In this document: piece after piece, positions 56,426-64,000 of the stretch
Numbering within the stretch: position 1 is the stretch's first letter
How the letters are laid out: every line of letters starts with the position of its first letter
Assembly: GCA_031276865.1 (NCBI GenBank)
Contig: JAISMF010000023.1
Coordinates: 23,893 to 87,892 of the forward strand
Direction: 5' to 3'
Source: Deltaproteobacteria bacterium
GTDB lineage: Bacteria; Desulfobacterota; Desulfarculia; Adiutricales; Adiutricaceae
DNA length: 64,000 nucleotides
Position numbers and translations under genes: made by a program
Notes under the pieces: model-generated
Told to the model about the DNA's origin: nothing
Database searches by the model: none
The model's input: the letters and a program-made list of their open reading frames with translations, nothing else

Positions 56426-57334
56426 CTAGCCCCCTTCCGGAGTCTTCCAGCGCCGGTGGCTCCAGAGCCACTCTCCGGGGCGGGCGAGAATCCGTTCCGC
56501 CAGGACGTCGTTCAACTTCTGGGTGGCGGCGTTTATCCATTCGTCGCCGGCCGCGGAAGGCGGAAAAAGGGGCCGGGTGAACTCTATCTGGTGCCTTTCC
56601 CCCTCCCGGGCCGCGAAGAGGGGGAGGATGGGGGAGCGGGTTTTAAGCGCCAGCTTCACGGGCCCGATGTTGGTGCGCGCCGGGCGCCCCATGAAGTCGA
56701 GCTGGCGCCCCTCGCTTCCCACCATGGCCGCCTGATCGAAGAGGGTGCCCACGATCCCTCCGCCCCGCAAGGCGGTGAGCATCTCCCGGGCCCCCTCGTC
56801 TTTGGAGACGAAGAGGTTTCCGGTGAGGGTGCGGGCGTCCCGCATGAGGCGGCTTAAAACCCGGTTTCCCCGGTCGCGGCCCACGATGAGGATCCGAAGG
56901 CCGTAGTCCTCCCTCAAGGCCTGGGGGGAAAGCTCCCAGTCGCCCATGTGGGCCGTGAGCAAAACGAGGCCGCTTCCCCTCTCCTCCTTCTCCCTTAAGG
57001 CCTCCTTAAGGTGCTCCCCGCCCGAAAAGGAGTAGCGGCCCCGGTAGTGGTCCATGCCCCTCCGGAGGAACGCCAGGCTCTCCAGGACGGTTTGGGAGAA
57101 GCAGACGAAGGATTCCCGGGCCGTCTCCCAGGCGTCCAGGTCCGGGGGGAGGGAGCCCGCCTCCTGGCAGCGGCGGATGTTTTCCAGGGCTATCCGGCGG
57201 CGGCCGGAGAGGACCCGAAACGAGATCCGCCCGAGAAGCCTCCCCGCCGCGAGCAGGACCCCCAGGGGGAGTCGGGCCAGGACGCGCGCGAAGAGTTCCA
57301 AGAGGATATACAGGGCGCGGCCGAAAAATCCCAA
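56426..57334 (-). CDS. LpxL/HtrB-like lysophospholipid acyltransferase
   Basis: The 302-residue protein belongs to the LpxL/LpxM/HtrB family: one N-terminal hydrophobic helix (about residues 10-33) anchors it to the inner membrane, followed by the catalytic HMGDWE (129-134, HX4E type), a VGRDRGNRVLSRLMRDAR region, GGGIVGTLFDQ, and the RRWK ending. It adds a secondary acyl chain to lipid A, or to another lipid, from acyl-ACP. This implies an outer membrane with lipid A. The gene lies 62 bases upstream of the RACo-like gene on the same strand, a combination with no evident shared pathway. Acyl-chain specificity cannot be judged. Confidence 0.9.
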   Translation of the reverse strand: MGFFGRALYILLELFARVLARLPLGVLLAAGRLLGRISFRVLSGRRRIALENIRRCQEAGSLPPDLDAWETARESFVCFSQTVLESLAFLRRGMDHYRGRYSFSGGEHLKEALREKEERGSGLVLLTAHMGDWELSPQALREDYGLRILIVGRDRGNRVLSRLMRDARTLTGNLFVSKDEGAREMLTALRGGGIVGTLFDQAAMVGSEGRQLDFMGRPARTNIGPVKLALKTRSPILPLFAAREGERHQIEFTRPLFPPSAAGDEWINAATQKLNDVLAERILARPGEWLWSHRRWKTPEGG

Positions 57335-58234
57335 AGGCGCCGTCTTATTGTCCGAAGCTTCAATCGTCAGAGGTCTCTCCCGCGCGGGCGCAGGCCGGTT
57401 TTTATAAAAATGTTTCTTTCCGCTCTGGGGGTTGGGGGGATAAAGCAGGAGGGAGCTTTAGCGGGGGAAAACCCGGTGAGGACGGGATCGACCCGGGGGA
57501 GGGGAGAAGCGGAGGCCGGCTCCGGCTCCAAGGTCGGGCGCCCCGAACGGGTCTCTCGGAGCCCGCGTTCCGCGGGCGCCCCGAACCCTCCCCGCGGCTC
57601 TCGCTCAAGGGCCGCGGCGGGTGGGGAAATGTCCGACAATGGTACTAGATCGGGAGGGGCATGTCAAAAAAAACTGGCGTTCCCGCGGGCGGCGGAGAGT
57701 CGAAAAGGGTGGCGGCCGCGGCCCGTCTCCTTTCGGTCATACTTGGCGTTCGGGAGCGGGAACGAACCCGCTTGGCCCCGAACGCCGGAGCGCCGAGGGG
57801 GAGCCCGGAGGCCCGCCGAAGGCCGAATCTCGGGGAAGCGCCGGCTTAAGGGGCGTTTGAAAAAGCCCGCTTCGCGTTATGTAAACTTAAAAATAAGTTA
57901 CCATACGCGCGGGCGAACCTCCTCCAGGCCGGAGCGGAACGGTGAAAAGCCCGCTTAGGCCTCAGCCGGCGAAAGGCGTCCGGCCCCAGGGGCCGCGCGG
58001 GATGTTTTGTTGAGCGTTTATTGGCATGTGTATTTCAAACTTTATTTAATAAAAATATACTTATTATAATAAAAGCGCGACGAGTACCGCTAACTTTTAA
58101 CAAATGAAATCCCTTAGCCGGGCCATGGAGCCTGGCGAAGCTCCGACCGCCGAGCGCGGGGTGAACGTCAGGCCGCATCCGGCGAAAGACGGGACGGAGC
58201 GAATCGAAAGCCAAAAAAAAAGACGACGGAATCG
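57335..58234. other. Gene-poor region
   Basis: A long plus-strand frame (57011-57958) crosses the acyltransferase gene start and is a shadow of G+C-rich sequence. The stretch 58020-58085 is A+T-rich. No supported gene, hairpin terminator or promoter was found. Confidence 0.55.
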
Positions 58235-59906
58235 CTAAACGTTTGGGCGAAGCTTAGGTGGGCGGATATTTTTAAAGCTCCGACGAAGGTCTCTTAAGTC
58301 GACATCCAACAATGTGGATGGCCGCCCCTTCGAAATTAGGTGGTTTTCCAGTCGATCCTCTCCTCTAAACTTTTTTCTTCGCTCCGAACCGAAAATAACC
58401 AACCAGCCTTCCTTGGCTCCATCCTTGTCCATGCGGGAGCGCGATTGTTCAAGACCGGACTTGGCGCTTAAATCGGTAAACTTGTCGGAGCTTTTGATTT
58501 TTAATTCAACCGGATGGAAACGCCCTTTATATTTGGCGAGGATATCCACCCTTTGTCGGCCGAAGGCGCGCTCGCGGTTAAGCGTCGGCGCTCCACCGTT
58601 CAAAACCGTTGAAGAAAGGCGAAACAAACTAAATGCGGCGTGGATTCTAAATAAACGCTTGAGGGTTCAAGCATTTCGGAATTTTTTCGCCAAAACCGTT
58701 GAAACGCCTTTAGTAACCCGGTCATATCCAAATTATTGTTATCAAACCAGCCGCGGTTAGCTAGTTAATAGATCGGATCGTCTTGGAAATCCTCCGATAA
58801 TTCCCTGGCGATAACTTCCTGATAAATCGGATTGGCTGGCTTGAAAATCCCATTTTCGTCTTTGCGAAGGCCCAAATCCAAGGCGTATCGCTTGTCGTCG
58901 CGTAAAACCTCTTTCGGCCAACGGCGTTTTCCTAGGAGAACGGTTTCGACGACCCTTTGGACCCTCGGTTCCTTTAAACGCTCCCAGAGGGAATCAATAT
59001 GGGTGTCCCGCCTTTTGATCAAATTTTCGCCGCCTGGTCCATGATTTCGCCGGTAACGGGGGGGCTATAATCGTTGACCAGAATTTTTTCAAGCGCTTCC
59101 TTGGCTGGGGCGTTAACAAGCCAGGGTTGGCCTTCGGACCAGTACCAAGCTCTGTCTACGGCCTCATCCGCGAAAATCTGGCCGATGGCCTCCGCGCGCT
59201 GGGCGTAAAGGGTTTGGAGCTCGTCTCGAGTGAAATTGGCCAAGGTCAAAGCTTCCGTTATTATGTTGAACGGGCTCGCCGAGCCCAATGAATCCGAGTC
59301 GGGCCGGATCCTCGCCTTGTAATCGCGGATGTTCCGCGTGCCGATCAGGGCGATGGCGCGGGGGAAGCGCTCCTTACTCCTTTCCACGTAACCAACCCTG
59401 AGTTGGGACGAAAAGGATAACAGCGCCTGTTCAACAAGACGGTCGGCGTCATCGAAAAAAATGATCAAATCTTTATCAAGTCGAGCACAGAGGGTCCTCA
59501 GCCATACTCTGACCGGTGAAACATTGAAACCGGGTCTGTCTTTCACTTCGACTAAAAAACCATCGCCGATGGCCTTTTTAAAGGCTGGGACTTGGGGAAA
59601 CGCTTAAGGCCTCGTCAAGATCGCCGACTAGAATATTCATGGCCCTGGATTCATCTGAAATCTCACGAAGCGCTCCCAGAGAGCAATACAAGGCGAGATA
59701 CGCTCCCTCTTCATTTAATTCGTCGACAGCCTCCATCATAACCGTTGTCTTACCGGACAGGCGGGGGGGGCGTGGAGAGCGAAATAATTTTCATCTTTGA
59801 TCAGATTTCGGATATCAGGCAGCCTGGACAAGGCTGGCGACATGTAATGTTTTAAAGGGTCGCAAGGACCAGCGGTATTGAACTTCTTTGGCTGAGCCGT
59901 GGTCAT
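58235..59906 (-). pseudogene. Broken AAA-ATPase with PD-(D/E)XK nuclease domain
   Basis: The ATG at 59906 follows AGGATTATTC. The protein begins MTTAQPKKFNTAG and reaches a PRLSGKTT Walker A, but the Gs at 59763-59770 (C-run in the gene) shift the frame just before it. Another shift near 59600 joins ALSVSP to AFKKAIGDGFLVEVKDRPGF. The middle fragment has Walker B-like LIIFFDDADRL and GTRNIRDY; the next fragment (58765-59022) and the last (58235-58627) are in other frames. The last fragment carries the nuclease motif RQRVDILAKY...FHPVELK. The intact gene would be an AAA-like ATPase fused to PD-(D/E)XK. It is now nonfunctional, although one lesion is in a homopolymer and could be a sequence error. 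Confidence 0.8.
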
Positions 59907-60336
59907 GAATAATCCTTTGTCAGAAATCTGAACGCGCGGGCGGAAACTATTAAAAACGCGATTTTTTCGTGGTCAAACGAAAGGCTTTATTTCTATCTGG
60001 TTAGCCTAGAGTTGAAGCGATTACCAAACTTTGGACGCGAATTAACCCAAATGATATCAAATTTTTAACCACAATATGTGGTGTGAAGCGCTATTTCACC
60101 ATAGTTGAACGACTGGCGCCAATTCTTGGGACCACTTCGCTTTTGGTGCCCTGATTCTGGCTGGCGCGGTTATCGCGTTTGATTTTTTTTTCGCGACTTC
60201 CTTATGTGCATATTCATCATAGCTTATTCACCCTAAAAATGGGCTTAAAAATTGAAGACCACCTAATATTCCCCGGCGAGCGGGACTTAGCTTGATTTCT
60301 TCGGCGGAGAAAACAGCGCTTTAAGCGAATGTTTTT
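59907..60336. other. Intergenic region
   Basis: No gene was seen. ACCACA and TGTGGT pair around a 3-base loop at about 60070. The stretch falls between the broken ATPase gene and the pseudouridine synthase gene, both leftward. The promoter of the former is not evident. Confidence 0.45.
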
Positions 60337-61308
60337 TCAGGCGCTCCCGCCTTCCACCGCCTCCTCGAAGGGGCCTCCCAAAACGACGGGTAGGCGGCTT
60401 GTGGGATGCGTGAATGAGAGTCCCGAGGCCCGGAGCATGAGGCGGGGGTGGATTTCGCCGCCGTAAAAATTGTCTCCCATGATGGGATAACCCAGGTGGC
60501 TTAAATGCAGACGGATCTGGTGCGTCCTTCCGGTGTGGGGAACGGCTAAAAAGAGGAGGAGCCCGTCCTGGGCGGAAAGGAGTTTGAAAGAGGTCCGCGA
60601 GGGAAGCCCCGGACCGTTCTCCCGCACCGTGAAACGGTTCTGGATCCGAGCGATGTTTATCTCCACGTCCTTTTCCCTCCACTGGGGCGCCTCTCCGGTC
60701 GCGAGGGCCAGATAGCGTTTCGAAACGGCCCCTCTCTGAAAGGATTTTCCCAGGAAACCCGCCGCCCTCTGGTTTTTGGCCAGAAGAAGAAACCCGGAGG
60801 TTCCGAGATCGAGTCGGTGGGGGAGGCGCAGAAAGAGGCCCCGCCTCCGCGTGAGAGCGGAATGGACGTTGTTGTAGGAGTCGTAGGGAACGCCCTGGGA
60901 GGGTCTTCCGGACTCCTTGTCGTAGACGATCACGTCGGAGTCCTCGAAAATTATCCTATCGGGCGAGCCCTCGTAGAATTTAACCGGTCCGTATTCGGGA
61001 AAGTTGAGGCGGAAGGATCCCTTTGGCGGGAGGGGGAAGGATGGATCCTCCACGCGGGAATTGTTCAGCCACATGGAGCCGAATTCCACCAGCTTTTCCG
61101 CCTCGCTTAAGGGGAGCCCCGTAATAAGGGCGCAGAGCTCTTTTAAAGGGCGCCCCTCCCGCTCGGGCGTCAAATCCCCCGCGAGAGTCGGCGGTCCGCC
61201 GCTGTAGGGGGGCCCGGCCGCGGGGGGCGGGGGGAGGGGCGGATCGAAGAGATCCCTTAGATCCGCCGGAGCGACGAGCTCGTTAAAAAAGCCGGGTTTG
61301 GAAAGCAT
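60337..61308 (-). CDS. RluA-family pseudouridine synthase
   Basis: An S4-like N-terminal region (about residues 55-110, LKELCALITGLPLSEAEKLVEFGSMWLNNSRV) precedes the RluA catalytic domain. The catalytic Asp is D167 in HRLDLGTSG; further family motifs are VSKRYLALATG and TGRTHQIRLHLSHLGYPIMGDNFYGG. It isomerises uridine to pseudouridine in rRNA or tRNA. The N-terminus contains a Pro-rich stretch (about 20-45) that may be an insertion. Which RNA it modifies cannot be judged from sequence. It lies 57 bases downstream of sfsA on the same strand, probably in the same operon. Confidence 0.9.
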   Translation of the reverse strand: MLSKPGFFNELVAPADLRDLFDPPLPPPPAAGPPYSGGPPTLAGDLTPEREGRPLKELCALITGLPLSEAEKLVEFGSMWLNNSRVEDPSFPLPPKGSFRLNFPEYGPVKFYEGSPDRIIFEDSDVIVYDKESGRPSQGVPYDSYNNVHSALTRRRGLFLRLPHRLDLGTSGFLLLAKNQRAAGFLGKSFQRGAVSKRYLALATGEAPQWREKDVEINIARIQNRFTVRENGPGLPSRTSFKLLSAQDGLLLFLAVPHTGRTHQIRLHLSHLGYPIMGDNFYGGEIHPRLMLRASGLSFTHPTSRLPVVLGGPFEEAVEGGSA

Positions 61309-61365
61309 GGTGGGAAAGACGCCCCCGGGATGGAAGCCTGGGGAAAGGTATGATAGTTTGACGAT

Positions 61366-62079
61366 TCAATCCAGAATAACCGGGAGCTCCGGACCGAAGG
61401 CGGCCTCTTTCAAGCTCAGCTTCAGGGAGAAGGCCCGCGGCTCCACCCCGGCTCGGACGGCCTCCCGGAGGGTTTTTCCGAAGAGGGGATCTATCCGGTC
61501 GGCCGGAGAGAAGGAGAGGGCGTCCTCCCTCGCGACTATGATTAGAAGCGCCGCCCGGAGTCCCTCTTTTTTTATCGCGATTAGCTCCCGAAGGTGTTTC
61601 ACGGCCCTCAGGCTCGCCGCGTCCGGAAACAGGGCCCTTCCCTCCTCCACCAGGGTGCAGTTTTTGACCTCCAGGTAGATCTCGGCCCCGTCTTCGGCGG
61701 TTAAGAGCAGATCCAGGCGGCTCCGGCCCCGCGCGGCCTCCCTTTTGATTCCCCTAATCTTGGGGAAGCCGGAGACCATTCCCTCTTGGAAGAGGAGGGC
61801 CGCTAAGCGGTTCGCGAGCAAAGTGTTCACGCTCACCAGGCTTTTTTCCGTCCGGGTGAGCTCCCAGGTGTGGCGGTGCTTTCTTTTCGGGTTGTCCGAC
61901 TCGCTTAAATAGATCCGGCTTCCGGGTTCCGCGCAGCCCAGCATCCTTCCGGTGTTGGCGGTGTGCGCCGTCACGACCCCGCCTCCGGAAAGCCGCACGT
62001 CCGCGAGGAAGCGCTTTCGGCGCTCGATAAGGATTCCCTCGGTTAGGGGCGGGTAGGGGAGGGAGCGGCGGGAGGGCAT
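61366..62079 (-). CDS. sfsA: SfsA family protein
   Basis: The 237-residue protein matches SfsA: an opening LTEGILIERRKRFLADV, TAHTANTGRMLGCAEPGSRIYLSES, RSRLDLLLTA, IYLEVKNCTLVEEGRALFPDA with the ExK pair, and the closing KHLRELIAIKKEG. Proteins of this type have an N-terminal OB-like fold and a nuclease-like C-terminal fold; a role in sugar-fermentation stimulation was reported in E. coli, but the activity is unknown. The ATG directly abuts the stop codon of miaA, so the two are translationally linked. Confidence 0.95.
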   Translation of the reverse strand: MPSRRSLPYPPLTEGILIERRKRFLADVRLSGGGVVTAHTANTGRMLGCAEPGSRIYLSESDNPKRKHRHTWELTRTEKSLVSVNTLLANRLAALLFQEGMVSGFPKIRGIKREAARGRSRLDLLLTAEDGAEIYLEVKNCTLVEEGRALFPDAASLRAVKHLRELIAIKKEGLRAALLIIVAREDALSFSPADRIDPLFGKTLREAVRAGVEPRAFSLKLSLKEAAFGPELPVILD

Positions 62080-63003
62080 CTAGCGGGCCAGGAACTTTTT
62101 TATTTCGCCTACGACGGCTTCCGGATCCGGCGGCACCGCCACCGGATCCGGAAGCTGTTTTTTAAGCCAGGAGCGCTGGCGTTTGGCGAGTTGGCGGGTG
62201 CGGAGGTATATCTTTTCCTCCAGGAGGCTGAAATCCGCCTCGCCTCCGAGGCACTCCAGGGTCTCCCGGTAGCCCACCGCCTGGAAGGGTTTCAGATCCG
62301 GCGAGCGCCCATTGGAGAGAAGGCCCCTCACCTCGTCCACGAGCCCGGCCCTGAGCATCCCCCTCACCCTTTCCCGCAGTATGGCGTCCAGGGCGTCCTT
62401 CTCCACGGTGACGACCAAGTTGAGGGTGCGGAAGGGCTGGTCTTTAAGGGCGTGGCGCCTCCGGAAGCTCGTGATGCCCTCCCCCGAGTTTTTGAGGACC
62501 TCCAGGGCCCTTTCCAGCCTCACCTTGTCCCGGGGCCTGATTTCCGCCGCGGCCTCCGGATCCAGGCTCTCCAAAAGCCGGTGGAGATCCGTCCCCTCCC
62601 TTTCCATCCTTCTAAGCTCCGCCCGGTAGAGGGGATCGGCGCCGGGACCCTCGAAGAGGCCCTGGACGAGGCTCCGGATGTAGAGGCCCGTGCCGCCCAC
62701 CACCAGGGGGAGGGTTCCGCCCTCCCAGAGCTCTTTGACCAGCGGACGGGCGAGGTCCATGTAGCGCCTGGCGTCGAAGGGGTCCTCCGGGTCCAGGATG
62801 TCGAAGAGGTGGTGGGGGACCAGGGATCTTTCCTCCGCGCCAGGCTTAGCGGTTCCGATGTCGAAGCCCCGGTAGAAGGCGAGGCTGTCGGCGTTGACGA
62901 TGGCCCCGTCGAGTTTCAGGGCCGCCGCCAAAGCCAGGGCGCTTTTGCCGCTTCCGGTGGGACCCGCCACCACCACCGCCTTAGGAGGATCCGGCTTTCC
63001 CAT
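62080..63003 (-). CDS. miaA: tRNA dimethylallyltransferase
   Basis: The P-loop is GPTGSGKS (residues 14-21), followed by the family motifs IVNADSLAFYRGFDIGTAKPG, VPHHLFDILDPEDPFDA, VVGGTGLYIRSLVQG and AVGYRETLECLGGE, with RTRQLAKRQRSWLKK near the C-terminus. The enzyme puts a dimethylallyl group on A37 of tRNAs reading UNN codons. In position 39 the usual Q of the DSxQxY motif is replaced by A (DSLAFY), which is a noteworthy change. The length (307) is normal. The start overlaps the end of the atpI-like gene by 23 bases. Confidence 0.96.
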   Translation of the reverse strand: MGKPDPPKAVVVAGPTGSGKSALALAAALKLDGAIVNADSLAFYRGFDIGTAKPGAEERSLVPHHLFDILDPEDPFDARRYMDLARPLVKELWEGGTLPLVVGGTGLYIRSLVQGLFEGPGADPLYRAELRRMEREGTDLHRLLESLDPEAAAEIRPRDKVRLERALEVLKNSGEGITSFRRRHALKDQPFRTLNLVVTVEKDALDAILRERVRGMLRAGLVDEVRGLLSNGRSPDLKPFQAVGYRETLECLGGEADFSLLEEKIYLRTRQLAKRQRSWLKKQLPDPVAVPPDPEAVVGEIKKFLAR

Positions 63004-63517
63004 TTTCCGGTTTGGAACGGCCCGAGAGGTGGCGCGCCAGGGCCCAGAGGAAGACGGCCAGAAGCGCCGGAAGGAAGCAGAGGATCCCCAAGAGGAAGCC
63101 CACGGGTTCTCCTAGGTGGAAATAGACGCAGAGGAACACGTAGAGGGCCGTGAGGGCGAAGAGGCCGTAGAACTTGAAGATGGTGACTATGACCGGGCTC
63201 CCCTTCTTCCGGGGATCCGACGTTTTAACCACGTAGTGAAAGATGGAGAGGTTGAAGTCCGCCACCAGGGCGCCCAAGAGGGCGCCGAGGGAGTATTGGA
63301 CGTTCTCCTTGAAGAAGAGGAAAATTATCAGGACCACCGCGAGGAGGCGGAAGATGAGGCGCAGCCGGGCGGAGTAGACCAGGATTTCCTTTATGAACTT
63401 CCGCTGGACCTCGTAGACCTCCCTCTGGAGGGGGTCAATCTCCGTTTCGGCGCTTTCCGCCTCCTCCGGGCCTCCCCCGGTCTTTATCAAGCCCTCTTCG
63501 GGATTCTTCTCCGCCAT
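62981..63517 (-). CDS. atpI: ATP synthase subunit I-like membrane protein
   Basis: A charged N-terminus (about residues 1-50) is followed by four hydrophobic helices: RLIFRLLAVVLIIFLFF, YSLGALLGALVADFNLSIF, FYGLFALTALYVFLCVYF and VGFLLGILCFLPALLAVFLWAL. This is the layout of ATP-synt_I proteins, which assist assembly of the ATP synthase c-ring and Mg2+ supply. AGGAG lies eight bases before the ATG. It overlaps the AtpZ-like gene upstream and miaA downstream. The expected atpB and atpE do not follow. The assignment rests on topology and gene order. Confidence 0.7.
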   Translation of the reverse strand: MAEKNPEEGLIKTGGGPEEAESAETEIDPLQREVYEVQRKFIKEILVYSARLRLIFRLLAVVLIIFLFFKENVQYSLGALLGALVADFNLSIFHYVVKTSDPRKKGSPVIVTIFKFYGLFALTALYVFLCVYFHLGEPVGFLLGILCFLPALLAVFLWALARHLSGRSKPENGKAGSS

Positions 63518-63782
63518 AAAGCCTGCTCCTTTGCTTCTCCATCCGCCTGGTCATGATGATTAGATTGTTGAAGGCGGCGGCTATCCCCACCAGGAGGCCG
63601 AGGAGAAGCAGCCACGGTTTGGTTCCCAGCCACCTGTCGGCGTAATAGCCTAAGATCAGTCCGAAAAACACGGACAAAACCATGGCGAGCCCGATGGAGG
63701 ACACCAGGGCCAGGAGTTTGATCTCGGCCAAACCCGGGCCTTTTTTTTTCTTTTCCCCGCCGGGCGGGGGGGGGGAATCCAT
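63435..63782 (-). CDS. atpZ: AtpZ/AtpI-like ATP synthase accessory protein
   Basis: The 115-residue protein has two membrane helices (about residues 25-45 and 55-75) with the family motif GLILGYYADRWLGTKPWLLLLGLLVGIAAAFNNLI. This GxxxD(x)WLGT(x)PW pattern is typical of the AtpZ-like first gene of atp operons. The ATG at 63782 was chosen because GGGAGGG lies five bases upstream; the frame itself continues 48 codons further. The C-terminus is Gly/Arg-rich and overlaps the AtpI-like gene by 83 bases. It is the first gene of the leftward atpZ-atpI-miaA-sfsA run. Confidence 0.8.
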   Translation of the reverse strand: MDSPPPPGGEKKKKGPGLAEIKLLALVSSIGLAMVLSVFFGLILGYYADRWLGTKPWLLLLGLLVGIAAAFNNLIIMTRRMEKQRSRLYGGEESRRGLDKDRGRPGGGGKRRNGD

Positions 63783-63919
63783 TTTTTCCCTCCCGCTAAA
63801 AAAAGGATCCGAATCTCGCCGCCTGTTAAATAAACAGCAGGGCCATTGTAGCCTTCCGGCGCCTAATTTACAATAACGGAGCCGGAAAGCCGGAAAGGGG
63901 GGGAAGGGGAGCCCGCTCC

Positions 63920-63948
63920 TTGACATCCGGAGTGGAAAACGTTATATT
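63920..63948 (+). promoter_or_regulatory. Sigma-70-type promoter reading out of the window
   Basis: TTGACA at 63920-63925 and TATATT at 63943-63948 are separated by exactly 17 bases. The -35 is perfect and the -10 has one or two differences from consensus. Transcription would start near 63955 and run rightward out of the window, divergent from the atpZ run. Confidence 0.7.
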
Positions 63949-64000
63949 TCTCTAAAAATGGGATTCTCCGGCCCCGTGGGGGGGGGCGTCCCCGCCCTAA

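Noticed and set aside
57011..57958. 315-codon plus-strand frame
   Set aside because: It overlaps the LpxL-like gene and is Arg/Gly/Pro-rich, as expected of random G+C-rich sequence. No domain was seen.

Overview
The window reads as a G+C-rich chromosomal segment of an anaerobic, Gram-negative deltaproteobacterial-type organism (Desulfobacterota sensu lato). The clues are a PxxKW cysteine-rich protein, a stand-alone IMP cyclohydrolase, a RACo-type corrinoid activator, a DUF1638 protein, two MptE-like (DUF115) motility-glycosylation proteins and an [FeFe]-hydrogenase-like sensor, together with an LpxL-type acyltransferase that implies lipid A. This assignment is inference; no rRNA or tRNA gene was seen. 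Coding density is low for a free-living bacterium. Dense G+C-rich gene blocks alternate with A+T-rich, gene-poor tracts full of insertion-sequence remnants, miniature elements and broken genes, which suggests genome decay or a host-associated lifestyle.

Layout. 1-7.9 kb: a leftward glycosylation cluster (radical SAM/SPASM protein, CgeB-like glycosyltransferase, MptE-like protein, GT2-TPR, GT4, and a second MptE-like protein running off the left edge) that contains an array of 10-bp mini-hairpin repeats. 8.7-10.8 kb: an orphan protein, a small zinc-ribbon membrane protein, a 36-bp perfect palindrome and an IMP cyclohydrolase. 11-12.4 kb: remnants of an ISL3-like element and of a SMC/RecF-type ATPase. 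12.5-22.6 kb: a sensory-hydrogenase-like protein with a hybrid histidine kinase and, beyond a 3.5-kb decayed island holding a 219-bp MITE with intact target duplication, an HD-GYP response regulator and a FIST sensor. 22.9-26.9 kb: obgE, a DnaJC28-domain protein, an FMN-binding protein and a CRP/FNR regulator. 27-36 kb: an A+T-rich accessory tract with a SEDS-like membrane protein, DUF1638, tandem repeats, an HTH protein, a periplasmic serine protease and a degraded ISL3 element. 36.8-41.7 kb: nitroreductase, PxxKW protein, an orphan helical protein and an ABC importer. 41.9-43.9 kb: an IS1634/IS4-like element with both terminal repeats and a 5-bp target duplication but a frameshifted transposase. 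44-57.3 kb: mutL, a small unknown protein, an OleD-like reductase, a chemoreceptor, ligA, the RACo-like activator and an LpxL-like acyltransferase. 58.2-59.9 kb: a broken ATPase-nuclease gene. 60.3-63.8 kb: a compact leftward atpZ-atpI-miaA-sfsA run followed by an rluA-type gene.

The most interesting candidate system is the signalling set at 12.5-22.6 kb. A catalytically unusual hydrogenase-like protein with a GAF domain lies next to a hybrid kinase (PAS-HisKA-REC-Hpt), and nearby on the same strand lie an HD-GYP c-di-GMP phosphodiesterase-type response regulator translationally coupled to a FIST sensor. The parts suggest redox or H2 sensing feeding into c-di-GMP turnover, in a locus apparently split by mobile-element debris. 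RACo and DUF1638 indicate corrinoid-dependent methyl transfer elsewhere in the genome.
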